The notes below the pieces were generated by a model. That model saw nothing but the letters and a program-made list of their open reading frames with translations. It searched no databases and was not told the DNA's origin. This document shows positions 26,930 through 35,669 of a DNA stretch of 44,567 nucleotides, piece after piece. The position numbers were made by a program, and so were the translations under genes. Source of the stretch: Candidatus Rokuibacteriota bacterium (GTDB lineage: Bacteria > Methylomirabilota > Methylomirabilia > Rokubacteriales > CSP1-6); assembly GCA_003221635.1 (NCBI GenBank), contig QHSR01000246.1, forward strand, positions 1-44,567, read 5' to 3'. Each line of letters opens with the position of its first letter. The first letter of the stretch is position 1.

Positions 26930-28168
26930 ATGCAGGTGACGCGGCGGGAGCTTATCAAGGCGACGAGCACGGCCGCGCTGCTCGCCGGCGTGCGCGGCGG
27001 CTGGGCCGGAGGCGTGTACGCGGCCGACGGGCCGGAGGTACCGAAGGTCAGGATCGGCATCATCGCGCTCACCGACTGCTCGTCGATCGTGATGGCCCAC
27101 GAGCTCGGGCTTTTCAAGAAGCACGGGATCGAATCGACGATCTCGAAGGAGGCCTCGTGGGCGGTCATCCGCGATCGTCTGACGCTCGGCGAGAACCAGG
27201 CGACCCACATGCTTCTCGGGATCCCGTACGCCGCCACCATGGGACTTCAGGGCTCCCCGGTGAAGCCGATGGTCATCCCCATGTACCTCAATCGCAACGG
27301 GCAGGCGATCACGCTCACGAAGGCGCTGCTCGAGAAGGGGGTGAAGACGCCGCAGCAGGTCAAGCCGCTGGCCCTGGAGGCCAAGGCCAAAGGTGCGCCC
27401 ATGACCTTCGCGATGACGTACCCGCCGGGCACCCATGCGATGTGGACGCGCTACTGGCTGGGCTCGGGCGGGATCAATCCCGATCGCGACGTGTCCCTGA
27501 TCACCATTCCTCCCGCCCAGATGGTGGCCAACATGAAGGTGGGCAAGATGGACGGCTATTGCGTGGGCGAGCCCTGGGGGGCGCGCGCGATCGCCGACGG
27601 CATCGGCTTCACGGCCATCACCACGCAGCAGATCTGGCGGGACCATCCCGAGAAGGTCCTCGCCTTCACGGAGGAGTTCGCCCAGAAGAACCCGAAGACG
27701 GTGAAGGCCGTCATGCGCGCCGTGCTGGAAGCGAGCCAGTGGAACGACAAGCTGGAGAACCGGTCGCGGATGGCGGAAGTCGTCGGCCAGCCGCAGTACG
27801 TCAACGCCGCGAAGGAGATCATCCTCGGCCGCATGCTCGGCGACTACGACTACGGTGACGGGCGCAAGGAGAAGGACAAGTACTACATGACGTTCTTCGA
27901 CCGGCAGACGAACTTTCCGCTCAAGTCCCACGGCGTCTGGTGGCTCAGCCAGTTCCGGCGCTGGGGGATGGTGAAGGAGCCGCCGGACTACAAGGGCCTT
28001 GTGGACCGGGTGCACCGGCCCGACATCTTCCGCGAGGTGGCCCAGGAGATGAGCGTCGAGACGCCGCGAGACGACATGAAGAAGGAAACGCTGTTCGACG
28101 GCGTCACCTTCGACCCGGCCGACCCCGAGAAGTATGCGAAGGGCTTTGCCGTCCACTCCATGGCCTAG
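26930..28168 (+). CDS. nrtA: NrtA-like nitrate ABC transporter substrate-binding protein
   Basis: A 412-residue solute-binding protein of the NrtA/CmpA branch of the NitT/TauT group. The N-terminus has a Tat-like T-R-R-E-L-I-K followed by a hydrophobic stretch ending in an A-x-A-type site (V-Y-A-A-D). The core shows V-R-I-G-I-I-A-L-T-D-C-S-S-I-V, A-H-E-L-G-L-F-K-K-H-G-I and V-G-E-P-W-G-A-R-A. It captures nitrate or nitrite outside the cytoplasm for the NrtB permease. The ATG at 26930 follows GGAGG. The export signal argues against the related cytoplasmic sensor NasS. Confidence 0.88.
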   Translation: MQVTRRELIKATSTAALLAGVRGGWAGGVYAADGPEVPKVRIGIIALTDCSSIVMAHELGLFKKHGIESTISKEASWAVIRDRLTLGENQATHMLLGIPYAATMGLQGSPVKPMVIPMYLNRNGQAITLTKALLEKGVKTPQQVKPLALEAKAKGAPMTFAMTYPPGTHAMWTRYWLGSGGINPDRDVSLITIPPAQMVANMKVGKMDGYCVGEPWGARAIADGIGFTAITTQQIWRDHPEKVLAFTEEFAQKNPKTVKAVMRAVLEASQWNDKLENRSRMAEVVGQPQYVNAAKEIILGRMLGDYDYGDGRKEKDKYYMTFFDRQTNFPLKSHGVWWLSQFRRWGMVKEPPDYKGLVDRVHRPDIFREVAQEMSVETPRDDMKKETLFDGVTFDPADPEKYAKGFAVHSMA

Positions 28169-28180
28169 CCGGAGGGCGCC

Positions 28181-28951
28181 ATGCGTCTCGACCTGTCGCA
28201 GAAGGTGATCCTGCCGCTCCTGGGCGCGGCGTGCGTGCTCACCATCTGGTCGATCGTGAGCGTGACGGTCGCCCCGGATCTCCCGTCACCGGGTCGGACG
28301 TGGCGGGAGTCGCAGCGTTACGTGCTGGAGCCGTTCTTCAAGGACGGCGAGATGAACCAGGGCATCGGGCGGCTCGCGTCGTACTCGCTGGTCCGAGTGG
28401 GCAAAGGATTCGCGCTGGCGCTCGCGATCGGCACGCCGATCGGCTTCCTGCTCGGGCTCTCACGGCGGTTTCACCAGTCGTTCGACCCGATCGTGCAGTT
28501 CATGCGGCCGATCTCGCCCCTGGCGTGGCTGCCGCTCGGGCTCGTGATCTTCCAGAAGTCGGAGCCCGCGGCGGTCTTCACCATCGCGCTGTGCGCCATG
28601 TGGCCGACGGTGATCAACACGGCCGTCGGCGTCCGGTCGATCAACCCCGACTATCTGAACGTGGGGCGCGTGCTGAAGCTCTCGCGCTTCAGAACGCTGA
28701 CCCGGATCGTCATTCCGGCCACGCTACCCTACGTCTTCACCGGCTACCGACTGTCGCTCGGGCTCGCCTGGCTCGTGATCGTCGCGGCGGAGATGCTCAC
28801 GGGGACACCGGGCGTGGGGGGGTTTCTCTGGCAGGAGTACAACAGCCTCGTCTACTCGCACATCATCCTCAGCGTCATCACGATCGGCGCCATCGGGTTC
28901 GTGCTCGATCGCCTGATGGGCCTCGTCGAGGCGCGCGTTCGGCTGAACTGA
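28181..28951 (+). CDS. nrtB: NrtB-like nitrate ABC transporter permease
   Basis: A 256-residue binding-protein-dependent permease with about six helices. The EAA-type loop is visible around I-N-P-D-Y-L-N-V-G-R-V-L-K-L-S and the P-x-x-L-P-Y segment. GGAGG precedes the ATG. Its TGA overlaps the next ATG (TGATG), so the operon is tightly coupled. Confidence 0.88.
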   Translation: MRLDLSQKVILPLLGAACVLTIWSIVSVTVAPDLPSPGRTWRESQRYVLEPFFKDGEMNQGIGRLASYSLVRVGKGFALALAIGTPIGFLLGLSRRFHQSFDPIVQFMRPISPLAWLPLGLVIFQKSEPAAVFTIALCAMWPTVINTAVGVRSINPDYLNVGRVLKLSRFRTLTRIVIPATLPYVFTGYRLSLGLAWLVIVAAEMLTGTPGVGGFLWQEYNSLVYSHIILSVITIGAIGFVLDRLMGLVEARVRLN

Positions 28952-29730
28952 TGGCGTACCTCGAGGTTCGGGATCTGAAGAAGTGCTACCGCACCCGAAA
29001 CGGCCCCACAGCAGTGCTGGGCGGTGTGGACCTGACCCTCGAGGAGGGCGAGTTCGTGGCGGTCGTCGGGTACTCCGGATCGGGGAAGACCACGCTCGTG
29101 TCTCTCATCGCGGGTCTCATCGCGCCCGACCGGGGCGAGATCCTGCTCGACGGTGTGCCCGTGACCGGGCCGGGGCCCGAGCGCGGCATCGTGTTCCAGC
29201 AGTACTCGCTGCTGCCGTGGCTCAGCGTCCGGGGCAACGTGGCGCTCGCCGTCGACGCGGTGAACCCCGGGATGCCGGCGTCCGCGCGCCGACGCATCAC
29301 CGACGAGTTCATCGCCCTCGTCAACCTCACGCCAGCCGCCTGGAAGCGCCCGCGAGAGCTCTCGGGCGGCATGCGGCAGCGGGTGGCGGTGGCCCGCGGG
29401 CTCGCGATGCGGCCCAAGCTCCTGCTGATGGACGAGCCGTTCAGCGCGCTCGACGCGCTCACGCGCGCCACGCTGCAGGACGAGCTGCTGAGGATCTGGG
29501 CCGAGCGCCGGTCGACGATGATGCTGATCACCAACGATGTGGACGAGGCCATCCTGTTGGCCGACCGGATCTACCCGATGACGCCCGGACCCGACGCCGT
29601 GCTCGGGCCTGCGATCGAGGTCGGCCTGCCGCGTCCGCGGCAGCGCCGGCACATGAGCCTCGAGCCGGCGTATCAAAAGGCCCGTCAGGCGCTCGTGGAA
29701 TTTCTGCGCGCCGCCCGGACCACGCGGTAG
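28951..29730 (+). CDS. nrtC: Nitrate ABC transporter ATPase (NrtC/NrtD type), first copy
   Basis: A 259-residue ABC ATPase with Walker A G-Y-S-G-S-G-K-T-T, the Q-loop in V-F-Q-Q-Y-S-L-L-P-W, signature L-S-G-G-M-R-Q-R and Walker B L-L-L-M-D-E-P-F. The H-loop position reads T-N-D-V-D-E-A, with asparagine in place of the usual histidine. It lacks the C-terminal NrtA-like domain of cyanobacterial NrtC, so the symbol only marks its position. Together with the next gene it would form an ATPase heterodimer. Confidence 0.85.
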   Translation: MAYLEVRDLKKCYRTRNGPTAVLGGVDLTLEEGEFVAVVGYSGSGKTTLVSLIAGLIAPDRGEILLDGVPVTGPGPERGIVFQQYSLLPWLSVRGNVALAVDAVNPGMPASARRRITDEFIALVNLTPAAWKRPRELSGGMRQRVAVARGLAMRPKLLLMDEPFSALDALTRATLQDELLRIWAERRSTMMLITNDVDEAILLADRIYPMTPGPDAVLGPAIEVGLPRPRQRRHMSLEPAYQKARQALVEFLRAARTTR

Positions 29731-30501
29731 ATGCCAGCGCTTGTCGAGATCGCTCAGCTCGGCAAGGCGTACGAGACGCCGGCCGGCCCGGCGGTCATCG
29801 TCCGCGATTTCACGCTGTACGTCGACACGGGCGAATTCGTCTGCCTCCTCGGCCACTCCGGCTGCGGCAAGACGACCGTGCTTTCGATCCTCATGGGGCT
29901 CGTCGCGCCGAGCACGGGGGGCGCTGTGATCGCGGGCCGGGAGATCGACGGGCCGGGGACCGATCGGGGCGTCGTCTTCCAGTCCGCGACGCTCCTGCCG
30001 TGGATGTCGGTGCGCGACAACGTGCGCCTCGCGCGCGAGCAGGTTGTCTCGGGGGCCGATGGCGGCGTCGAGTCATACCTGGCGGCGGTCGGGCTCGGCG
30101 GAATGGGCGCGCGGTATCCCCGCGAGCTGTCGGCCGGGATGCAGCAGCGCGTCGGGATCGCACGGGCTTTCGCGCTCGAGCCGCGGCTGCTCCTGCTCGA
30201 CGAGCCCTTCTCGCTCCTGGACGCGCTGACCCGCATGGAGCTCCAGGACGAGCTGATCACGCTCTGGGAGGCCAAGCGTCGGACCGTGATCATGGTCACC
30301 CACGACGTGGACGAGGCGCTCCAGCTCGCCGACCGGATCGTCATGATGACCAACGGCCCGGCCGCGACGATCGGGCGCATCTTCGACGTGCCGTTCCCCC
30401 GGCCTCGCCGGCGCGACGAGCTCCTCGCGCGGCCCGACTACTTCTGGTTGCGGGACTCCATCGTCGCATTCCTCGAGGAGCAGGCGCATGCGACCGCGTG
30501 A
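29731..30501 (+). CDS. nrtD: Nitrate ABC transporter ATPase, second copy
   Basis: A 256-residue ABC ATPase starting directly after the previous stop. Motifs are Walker A G-H-S-G-C-G-K-T-T, Q-loop V-V-F-Q-S-A-T-L-L-P-W, signature L-S-A-G-M-Q-Q-R, Walker B L-L-L-L-D-E-P-F and H-loop V-T-H-D-V-D-E-A with the switch histidine. The partner ATPase has Asn at that position, so this copy probably supplies one fully competent site. Its 3' end overlaps the start of nasA by 14 nt. Confidence 0.88.
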   Translation: MPALVEIAQLGKAYETPAGPAVIVRDFTLYVDTGEFVCLLGHSGCGKTTVLSILMGLVAPSTGGAVIAGREIDGPGTDRGVVFQSATLLPWMSVRDNVRLAREQVVSGADGGVESYLAAVGLGGMGARYPRELSAGMQQRVGIARAFALEPRLLLLDEPFSLLDALTRMELQDELITLWEAKRRTVIMVTHDVDEALQLADRIVMMTNGPAATIGRIFDVPFPRPRRRDELLARPDYFWLRDSIVAFLEEQAHATA

Positions 30502-32656
30502 CGCGGGCGGCGGCGCGGACCCCGACGCCTGGCGAGCGACGATGTGTCCGTACTGCGGTGTCGGCTGCGGGCTCCTGGTGCAGGTCCGCGATGGCCGCGT
30601 GACGAAGGTCAGAGGCGATCTCGACCATCCGGCCAACGTCGGCGACATCTGCGCCAAAGCCGTCCATCTCCCCCCGGTGCTGCGAACGGCGGACCGGCTC
30701 CTTCATCCGCAGATCCGCCTGCGCCGTGGCGCGGAGCTCGAGCGGGTGCCGTGGGAGCTGGCGCTCAGGCTCACGGCCGATCGGATGCGCGAGATCATCA
30801 TGGCGCACGGACCGGACGCGGTCGCTTTCTACGCGTCGGGCCAGCTCCTCACCGAGGAGTACTACCTCGGCTCCAAGCTCGCGCGGGGGTTCGTCGGCAC
30901 CAATAACTTCGACACGAACTCCCGGCTCTGCATGGCCTCGGCCGCGGCGGGGTACGCGCGCTCCCTGGGATCGGATGGTCCGCCGGCGTCCTATCAGGAC
31001 ATCGATCTGGCCGATTGCTTCCTGCTGCTCGGCACCAACACCGCCGACTGCCATCCCGTTACCTTCAAGCGGATCAGGAAGCGGAAGCTCCGGGCGCCCG
31101 ACGATGTGACGATCATGGTCGGCGACCCGCGCTGGACCGAGACCGCCGACGTCGCCGATCTCCATCTGTCGCTGCGACCCGGCTCCGACATCGCGCTGCT
31201 GAACTCGATGCTGCACGTGCTGTGGCGCGAGAGGCTCCTCGACACACGCTTCATCGCGGAGCACACGAGGGGCTGGGAGCGTCTTCGCTCGGTGATCGAA
31301 CGCTATCCGCCCGAGCACGGCGCGGTTCTGACGGGGCTCTCGCGCGAGGCCATCGTCATGGCCGCGTTGAGATTCGGTCGCGCGCGGGCGGCGCTCTCCC
31401 TGTGGTCGATGGGGATCAACCAGAGCCACGTCGGAACGGACAAGAACACGGCGATCATCAATCTGCACCTTGCGACGGGCCAGATCGGCCGCCCGGGGGC
31501 GGGGCCGTTCTCGCTGACCGGACAGCCGAACGCGATGGGCGGGCGCGAGACCGGCGGCCTCACCCATCTCTTGCCGGGCTACCGGCTCGTCAGCGACGCC
31601 GCCGCGCGCGCGGCCGTCGAGCATCACTGGGCGATTCCCGCCGGGCGCCTGCCGTCGACGCCCGGGCGCTCGGCGCTGGAAATCTTCGAGGGCCTCGCGA
31701 GCGGTGAGGTGCGCGCAGTGTGGATCATGTGCACCAACCCGGCGGCCTCGATGCCCGATCTCGACCTCGTCGAGAAGGCGCTGCGGCAGGCCGAGCTCGT
31801 GGTTGTCCAGGACGCCTATCACCCGACGGAGACGACACGTTTCGCCGACGTGCTCCTTCCCGCCGCCCAGTGGCCGGAGAAGGACGGGGTGATGACCAAC
31901 TCCGAGCGGAGGCTCACGTACCTGCCCAAGCTCGTCGACCCACCGGGCGAGGCGCTGCCGGACGCCGTGATCCTGACACGGTTCGCCCACGAGATGGGCT
32001 GGAAGGAGGCATTTCCATGCGCGAGCACGGCCGAGATCTTCGACGAGTTCGCGGCGTTGACGGCGGGAACGGTCTGCGATTACTCCGGGGTGAGCCACGC
32101 GCGCCTCCAGGCCGACGGCCCCTTGCAGTGGCCCGTGCCCGCGCCCGACCACCCCGGCACGGCCCGTCTCTACACGGACGGCGCCTTCGCGACGCCCGAT
32201 GGGCGCGCGCGGTTCCTCGCCGTCGAGCACGCGGAGCCGCTCGAGGCGCCCGACGCCGACTTCCCCCTGGTCCTCACGACGGGTCGTGTGCGCGACCACT
32301 GGCATACGCTCACGCGAACCGGCAAGTCGCCGGCGCTCGCCTCGCGCACGCCCGAGCCGATCCTCGAGGTGAATCTCGGCGACGCGCGACGCGCCGGTAT
32401 CCACGACGGGGATTTCGTCGAGGTCACCTCGCGCCGCGGCAAGGCCGTGGCTCAGTGCCGCGTGAGCGCCGCCATCCGCGAGGGCACGTGCTTCCTGCCG
32501 TTCCACTGGGGCCGGCACGCCGGGTTCTACAAGAGCGCCAACAACCTGACGCTGAGCGGTCGCGATCCGGTGTCGGGGCAGCCCGAGCTGAAGGCCTGCG
32601 CCGTGCGCCTGCGCCGGCTTGCGGAGTCGATCGGGGGCGTGGAGTCGATCCGATGA
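30488..32656 (+). CDS. nasA: Assimilatory nitrate reductase catalytic subunit
   Basis: A 722-residue molybdopterin enzyme of the NasA/NarB group that reduces nitrate to nitrite in the cytoplasm. The [4Fe-4S] site is C20-x2-C23-x3-C27 with C55. The molybdenum ligand is a cysteine at about C148 in N-S-R-L-C-M-A-S, so this enzyme does not use Sec. Later come S-M-G-I-N-Q-S and the C-terminal molydopterin-binding domain with T-G-R-V-R-D-H-W-H-T. There is no Tat signal and no C-terminal [2Fe-2S] extension, as in ferredoxin- or flavodoxin-fed forms. The nirA ATG overlaps its stop. Confidence 0.93.
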   Translation: MRPRDAGGGADPDAWRATMCPYCGVGCGLLVQVRDGRVTKVRGDLDHPANVGDICAKAVHLPPVLRTADRLLHPQIRLRRGAELERVPWELALRLTADRMREIIMAHGPDAVAFYASGQLLTEEYYLGSKLARGFVGTNNFDTNSRLCMASAAAGYARSLGSDGPPASYQDIDLADCFLLLGTNTADCHPVTFKRIRKRKLRAPDDVTIMVGDPRWTETADVADLHLSLRPGSDIALLNSMLHVLWRERLLDTRFIAEHTRGWERLRSVIERYPPEHGAVLTGLSREAIVMAALRFGRARAALSLWSMGINQSHVGTDKNTAIINLHLATGQIGRPGAGPFSLTGQPNAMGGRETGGLTHLLPGYRLVSDAAARAAVEHHWAIPAGRLPSTPGRSALEIFEGLASGEVRAVWIMCTNPAASMPDLDLVEKALRQAELVVVQDAYHPTETTRFADVLLPAAQWPEKDGVMTNSERRLTYLPKLVDPPGEALPDAVILTRFAHEMGWKEAFPCASTAEIFDEFAALTAGTVCDYSGVSHARLQADGPLQWPVPAPDHPGTARLYTDGAFATPDGRARFLAVEHAEPLEAPDADFPLVLTTGRVRDHWHTLTRTGKSPALASRTPEPILEVNLGDARRAGIHDGDFVEVTSRRGKAVAQCRVSAAIREGTCFLPFHWGRHAGFYKSANNLTLSGRDPVSGQPELKACAVRLRRLAESIGGVESIR

Positions 32657-34158
32657 ACAAGATCGAAGCGCTCAAGGCCGAGCGTGACGGTCTCGATGTC
32701 ACCGAGGACCTCGTGCGCTTCGCCCGGGAGGGATGGCGGACGATCGCCGACGACGACAAGGAGCGACTGAAGTGGGTCGGCGTGTTCCACCGGAAGCCGA
32801 CCCCCGGGCACTTCATGATGCGCATCCGCATGGCCAACGGCATCGTCACCGCAGCCCAGGCGCGCCTGCTCGGCGAGATCACGAAGGCGACCGGCCGGAA
32901 CATCGCCGACGTGACCACGCGCCAACAGATCCAGCTCCGCTGGGTGACGATCGAGGGCGTGCCCGACGCCATGGCACGGCTCGAGGCGGCAGGGCTGTCG
33001 AGCTTACAAACCGGGATGGACAACATTCGCGGCATCGTCGGGTGCCCCGCGACCGGCCTCACCACGCACGAGCTGTTCGACACCGCGCCCATCGCGGCCG
33101 CGTTCCAGCGGATCTTTCTCGGCAACAAGGCGTTCACGAACTTGCCGCGCAAGTTCAACGTCACGATCACCGGCTGTCTCGAGCACTGCACCAGCGGCGA
33201 GACTCAGGACATCTCCATGACCCCGGCGCTCGCCACGCTCGACGGGGTGGAGGTCGCCGGGCTCAACGTCGCCGTCGGCGGCAAGCAAGGATCGGGCGGA
33301 CCGCGGTTCGCGACCGATCTCGACGCCTTCGTGGCTCCCGGTGAAGCGGCGGACGTGTGCGCCGCGATCGCCCTCATCTTTCGCGATCACGGCCCGCGCG
33401 AGGCGCGCAGCAAGGCCCGCCTCGCCTTTCTCGTGGACGAGTGGGGAGGCCAGCGGTTCCGCAAGGAGCTCGAAGCGCGCCTCGGGCGCGCGCTGCCGCC
33501 AGGCGGGCGCGACGCGCGCGGGGCCACCACCACCGATCACATCGGGATCTTCCGCCAGCGGGAGCCGGGCCTGAACTACGTCGGGCTCAAGACGCCCGTG
33601 GGCCGTGTCACCGGCGATCAGCTCCTCGACCTGGCGCGCCTGGCCGAGCGCTACGGCCACGGCGAGCTGCGCTTCACGCCGTCGCAGAACGTGGTGATCC
33701 CCTGGGTCCCCGACGCGCTCCTGGGCGAGCTGACCCAGGAGCCGCTGCTGCGGGAGCTGCCGTACAACCCGTCCGAGATTCGCCGCGGTCTCGTCTCGTG
33801 CACCGGCACCGATTTCTGCAATCTCGCGCTGATCGACACGAAGACCCGAGCGCTGGCGCTGGCGCGCGAGTTCGAGCAGCGGCTCGGGACGGCGCGCCCT
33901 CTGACCGTGCGGTGGTCGGGCTGCCCGGCCTCTTGCGGCAACCACCACACCGCGGACGTCGGTCTGCAGGGCTGCAAGGTGAAGGTGGACGGCAAGATCG
34001 TCGACGGCGTCCACGTCTTCGTCGGTGGCCGGGGCGGGCTCGCGCCCCGGGCCGCCCAGAAGATTCTGGAGGACGTCCCCTGCGACGAGCTAGGGGAAGT
34101 GCTGGACCGCCTGGTCCGGTTCTTCCCGCGCGGCGACCGGAGGAAGGAGGAGACATGA
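32653..34158 (+). CDS. nirA: Ferredoxin-type assimilatory nitrite reductase
   Basis: A 501-residue siroheme/[4Fe-4S] protein that reduces nitrite to ammonium with six electrons. It has two ferredoxin-like half-domains and the cofactor cysteines C-T-G-T-D-F-C (about C383 and C389) and G-C-P-A-S-C-G (about C424 and C428). The single-subunit form without FAD/NADH domains fits the ferredoxin-dependent NirA branch. The ATG at 32653 overlaps the nasA stop. Ferredoxin-NADP reductase is encoded 8 kb downstream and could supply electrons, which is an inference. Confidence 0.93.
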   Translation: MNKIEALKAERDGLDVTEDLVRFAREGWRTIADDDKERLKWVGVFHRKPTPGHFMMRIRMANGIVTAAQARLLGEITKATGRNIADVTTRQQIQLRWVTIEGVPDAMARLEAAGLSSLQTGMDNIRGIVGCPATGLTTHELFDTAPIAAAFQRIFLGNKAFTNLPRKFNVTITGCLEHCTSGETQDISMTPALATLDGVEVAGLNVAVGGKQGSGGPRFATDLDAFVAPGEAADVCAAIALIFRDHGPREARSKARLAFLVDEWGGQRFRKELEARLGRALPPGGRDARGATTTDHIGIFRQREPGLNYVGLKTPVGRVTGDQLLDLARLAERYGHGELRFTPSQNVVIPWVPDALLGELTQEPLLRELPYNPSEIRRGLVSCTGTDFCNLALIDTKTRALALAREFEQRLGTARPLTVRWSGCPASCGNHHTADVGLQGCKVKVDGKIVDGVHVFVGGRGGLAPRAAQKILEDVPCDELGEVLDRLVRFFPRGDRRKEET

Positions 34159-34925
34159 ACCGCAGCGTCGTCTCGTTCGTGGGCGCCGGCCCCGGCGATC
34201 CCGAGCTGATCACGCTCAAGGGGTTACGCCGGCTGCGCGAGGCCGAGGTCGTCCTGCACGATCGGCTCGCTCCGCCAGAGCTCCTCGACGAGGTCAGCCC
34301 GGGCGCCACCGTCATCGACGTCGGCAAGGCGCCAGGCCGTGCGTGCGTCGGTCAGGGGCAGATCAACTGGCTGCTCGTCGACTGGGCGCGCCGGCGCGAG
34401 CGCATCGTGCGGTTGAAGGGCGGCGATCCGGCCGTCTTCGGACGCCTCGGCGAAGAGATCGAGGCGGTGCGGTCGGCCGGGATCGCCTTCGAGGTCATCC
34501 CGGGCGTCACCGCCGCGACGGCGGCGGCCGCGCGGCTCGGCATCTCGCTGACCGAGCGCGGCCGCGCGTCGATGCTCGTGTTCACGACCGGCACGGACCA
34601 TACGGGCCATCTTCCGGCCGCGCTCGATTGGGATGTGCTCGCGCGCACCGAGGGCACGCTCGTCTTCTATATGCCGGTGGGCGCGCTCGACTCGATCACC
34701 GCGTCACTCACGTCGCTGGGCCGTGATCCCCGCGAGGCGGCGATCCTGGTCGAGCACGCCGGCGTCGCCGGGGAGCGGGTGATCGCCGGCCGGCTCGGCG
34801 ACATCGCCGCAGAGGCACGCGCGGCCGGCGTCGAATCGCCGGCGGTGCTCATCACCGGGCCCACCGTCGCGGCCGCGTCGGTGCCATTGACCGTTCGACG
34901 CGTGCTGAGTCACGCTGCGGTATGA
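34155..34925 (+). CDS. cobA: Uroporphyrinogen-III C-methyltransferase
   Basis: A 256-residue SAM-dependent methyltransferase that makes precorrin-2 on the way to siroheme, the cofactor of the upstream NirA. It starts V-S-F-V-G-A-G-P-G-D-P-E-L-I-T-L-K-G-L, with later D-R-L-A-P, L-K-G-G-D-P-A-V-F-G-R and I-P-G-V-T-A-A motifs. The ATG at 34155 follows GGAGG and overlaps the nirA stop as ATGA. Confidence 0.93.
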   Translation: MNRSVVSFVGAGPGDPELITLKGLRRLREAEVVLHDRLAPPELLDEVSPGATVIDVGKAPGRACVGQGQINWLLVDWARRRERIVRLKGGDPAVFGRLGEEIEAVRSAGIAFEVIPGVTAATAAAARLGISLTERGRASMLVFTTGTDHTGHLPAALDWDVLARTEGTLVFYMPVGALDSITASLTSLGRDPREAAILVEHAGVAGERVIAGRLGDIAAEARAAGVESPAVLITGPTVAAASVPLTVRRVLSHAAV

Positions 34926-35664
34926 GCCCTGCCTGACTACTTCCCCGCATTCCTCGATCTCCGCGGGCGGCGGTGCCTCGTCGTCGGCGGTGGCGCGGTC
35001 GGTGAGCGCAAGGCGCGGGCGTTGCTCGAGTGCGGCGCGCGGGGCACCGGGGTGAGCCCGGCCGTGACGCCGGGGTTAGCGGCGCTCGCCGCGAGCGGGC
35101 TCATTGCGAATCGCTCGCGGAGGTTCCGACGGTCGGACCTGAGAGGCTGCGTGCTGGCGGTCGCCTCGACCGGTGACCCCGTCGTGGATTGGGCGGTGGA
35201 GCGAACGGCCCGCCGGTCGCGGGTGCTCGTGAACGTGGTCGACCGGCCCGAGCAATGCGACTTCATCCTGCCCTCGGTGCTCCGCCGCGGAGAGCTCCAG
35301 ATCGCCGTCTCGACCGGTGGTCGGAGTCCAGCACTCGCCCGCGAGATCCGGTACCGCCTGGAGAGTCTCTTCGGCCCGGAGTACGCCGAGTTGATCGCGC
35401 GGGCGGGCGATGCGCGTCGGCGTGCCCGCGCGGCGGCCCCGACGGCCGCGGCGCGGCTCGAGGCGGGTGAGCGCGTCGCAAGGTCTACCCTCGTCCCCCG
35501 GCCCGAGTGCGGCGCGAGGTGTTTTGGCGGCTCTCCACCTGACCGCGGACACGCGACGAGGCAGATGCCGGCGCGAGCCGGCCCACGTGGTCTGTCGATC
35601 GAGTCCGGGCTTCGCGCTACAATCGGTGCGTTCGGGCAGCGCGATCGTTCTCAGAGGGGTGTCA
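34922..35664 (+). CDS. Met8/CysG N-terminal-like precorrin-2 dehydrogenase, start frameshifted, end unclear
   Basis: From 34926 the frame reads D-Y-F-P-A-F-L-D-L-R-G-R-R-C-L-V-V-G-G-G-A-V-G-E-R-K-A, the NAD-binding start of Met8/SirC. It continues through V-N-V-V-D-R-P-E-Q-C-D-F-I-L-P-S and S-T-G-G-R-S-P-A-L-A-R-E-I-R. It would oxidise precorrin-2 to sirohydrochlorin. The natural operon start would be the ATG at 34922, overlapping the cobA stop like its neighbours, but that frame stops after four codons (M-S-P-A). Removing one T near 34934 would join it to the Met8 frame. Alternatively CTG 34929 is used. There is no stop before the next gene, whose domain lies in the same frame; the end given is only the region before that gene's ribosome site. 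Confidence 0.65.
35618..35623 (+). promoter_or_regulatory. Candidate -10 box TACAAT for the cyclic-nucleotide-binding gene
   Basis: TACAAT lies 46 nt before the GTG at 35670, with an AGAGGGG ribosome site in between. It supports separate transcription of the downstream gene. Confidence 0.4.
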
Positions 35665-35669
35665 CACCC

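Noticed and set aside
26930-28168. NasS nitrate sensor instead of NrtA
   Set aside because: The protein has an export signal and is first in an nrtABCD order; NasS is cytoplasmic and usually paired with NasT.
30929-30931. Selenocysteine as the molybdenum ligand of the nitrate reductase
   Set aside because: The codon is TGC, and the frame has no internal TGA.
30341-32518. A long minus-strand open frame opposite nasA
   Set aside because: Shadow of nasA codon bias, Arg/Gly-rich and without family features.
34923-34925. TGA at the cobA end as a fifth selenocysteine codon joining cobA to the Met8-like frame
   Set aside because: CobA is complete at this point, no catalytic Cys is expected there, and an ATGA overlap typical of this operon is present.
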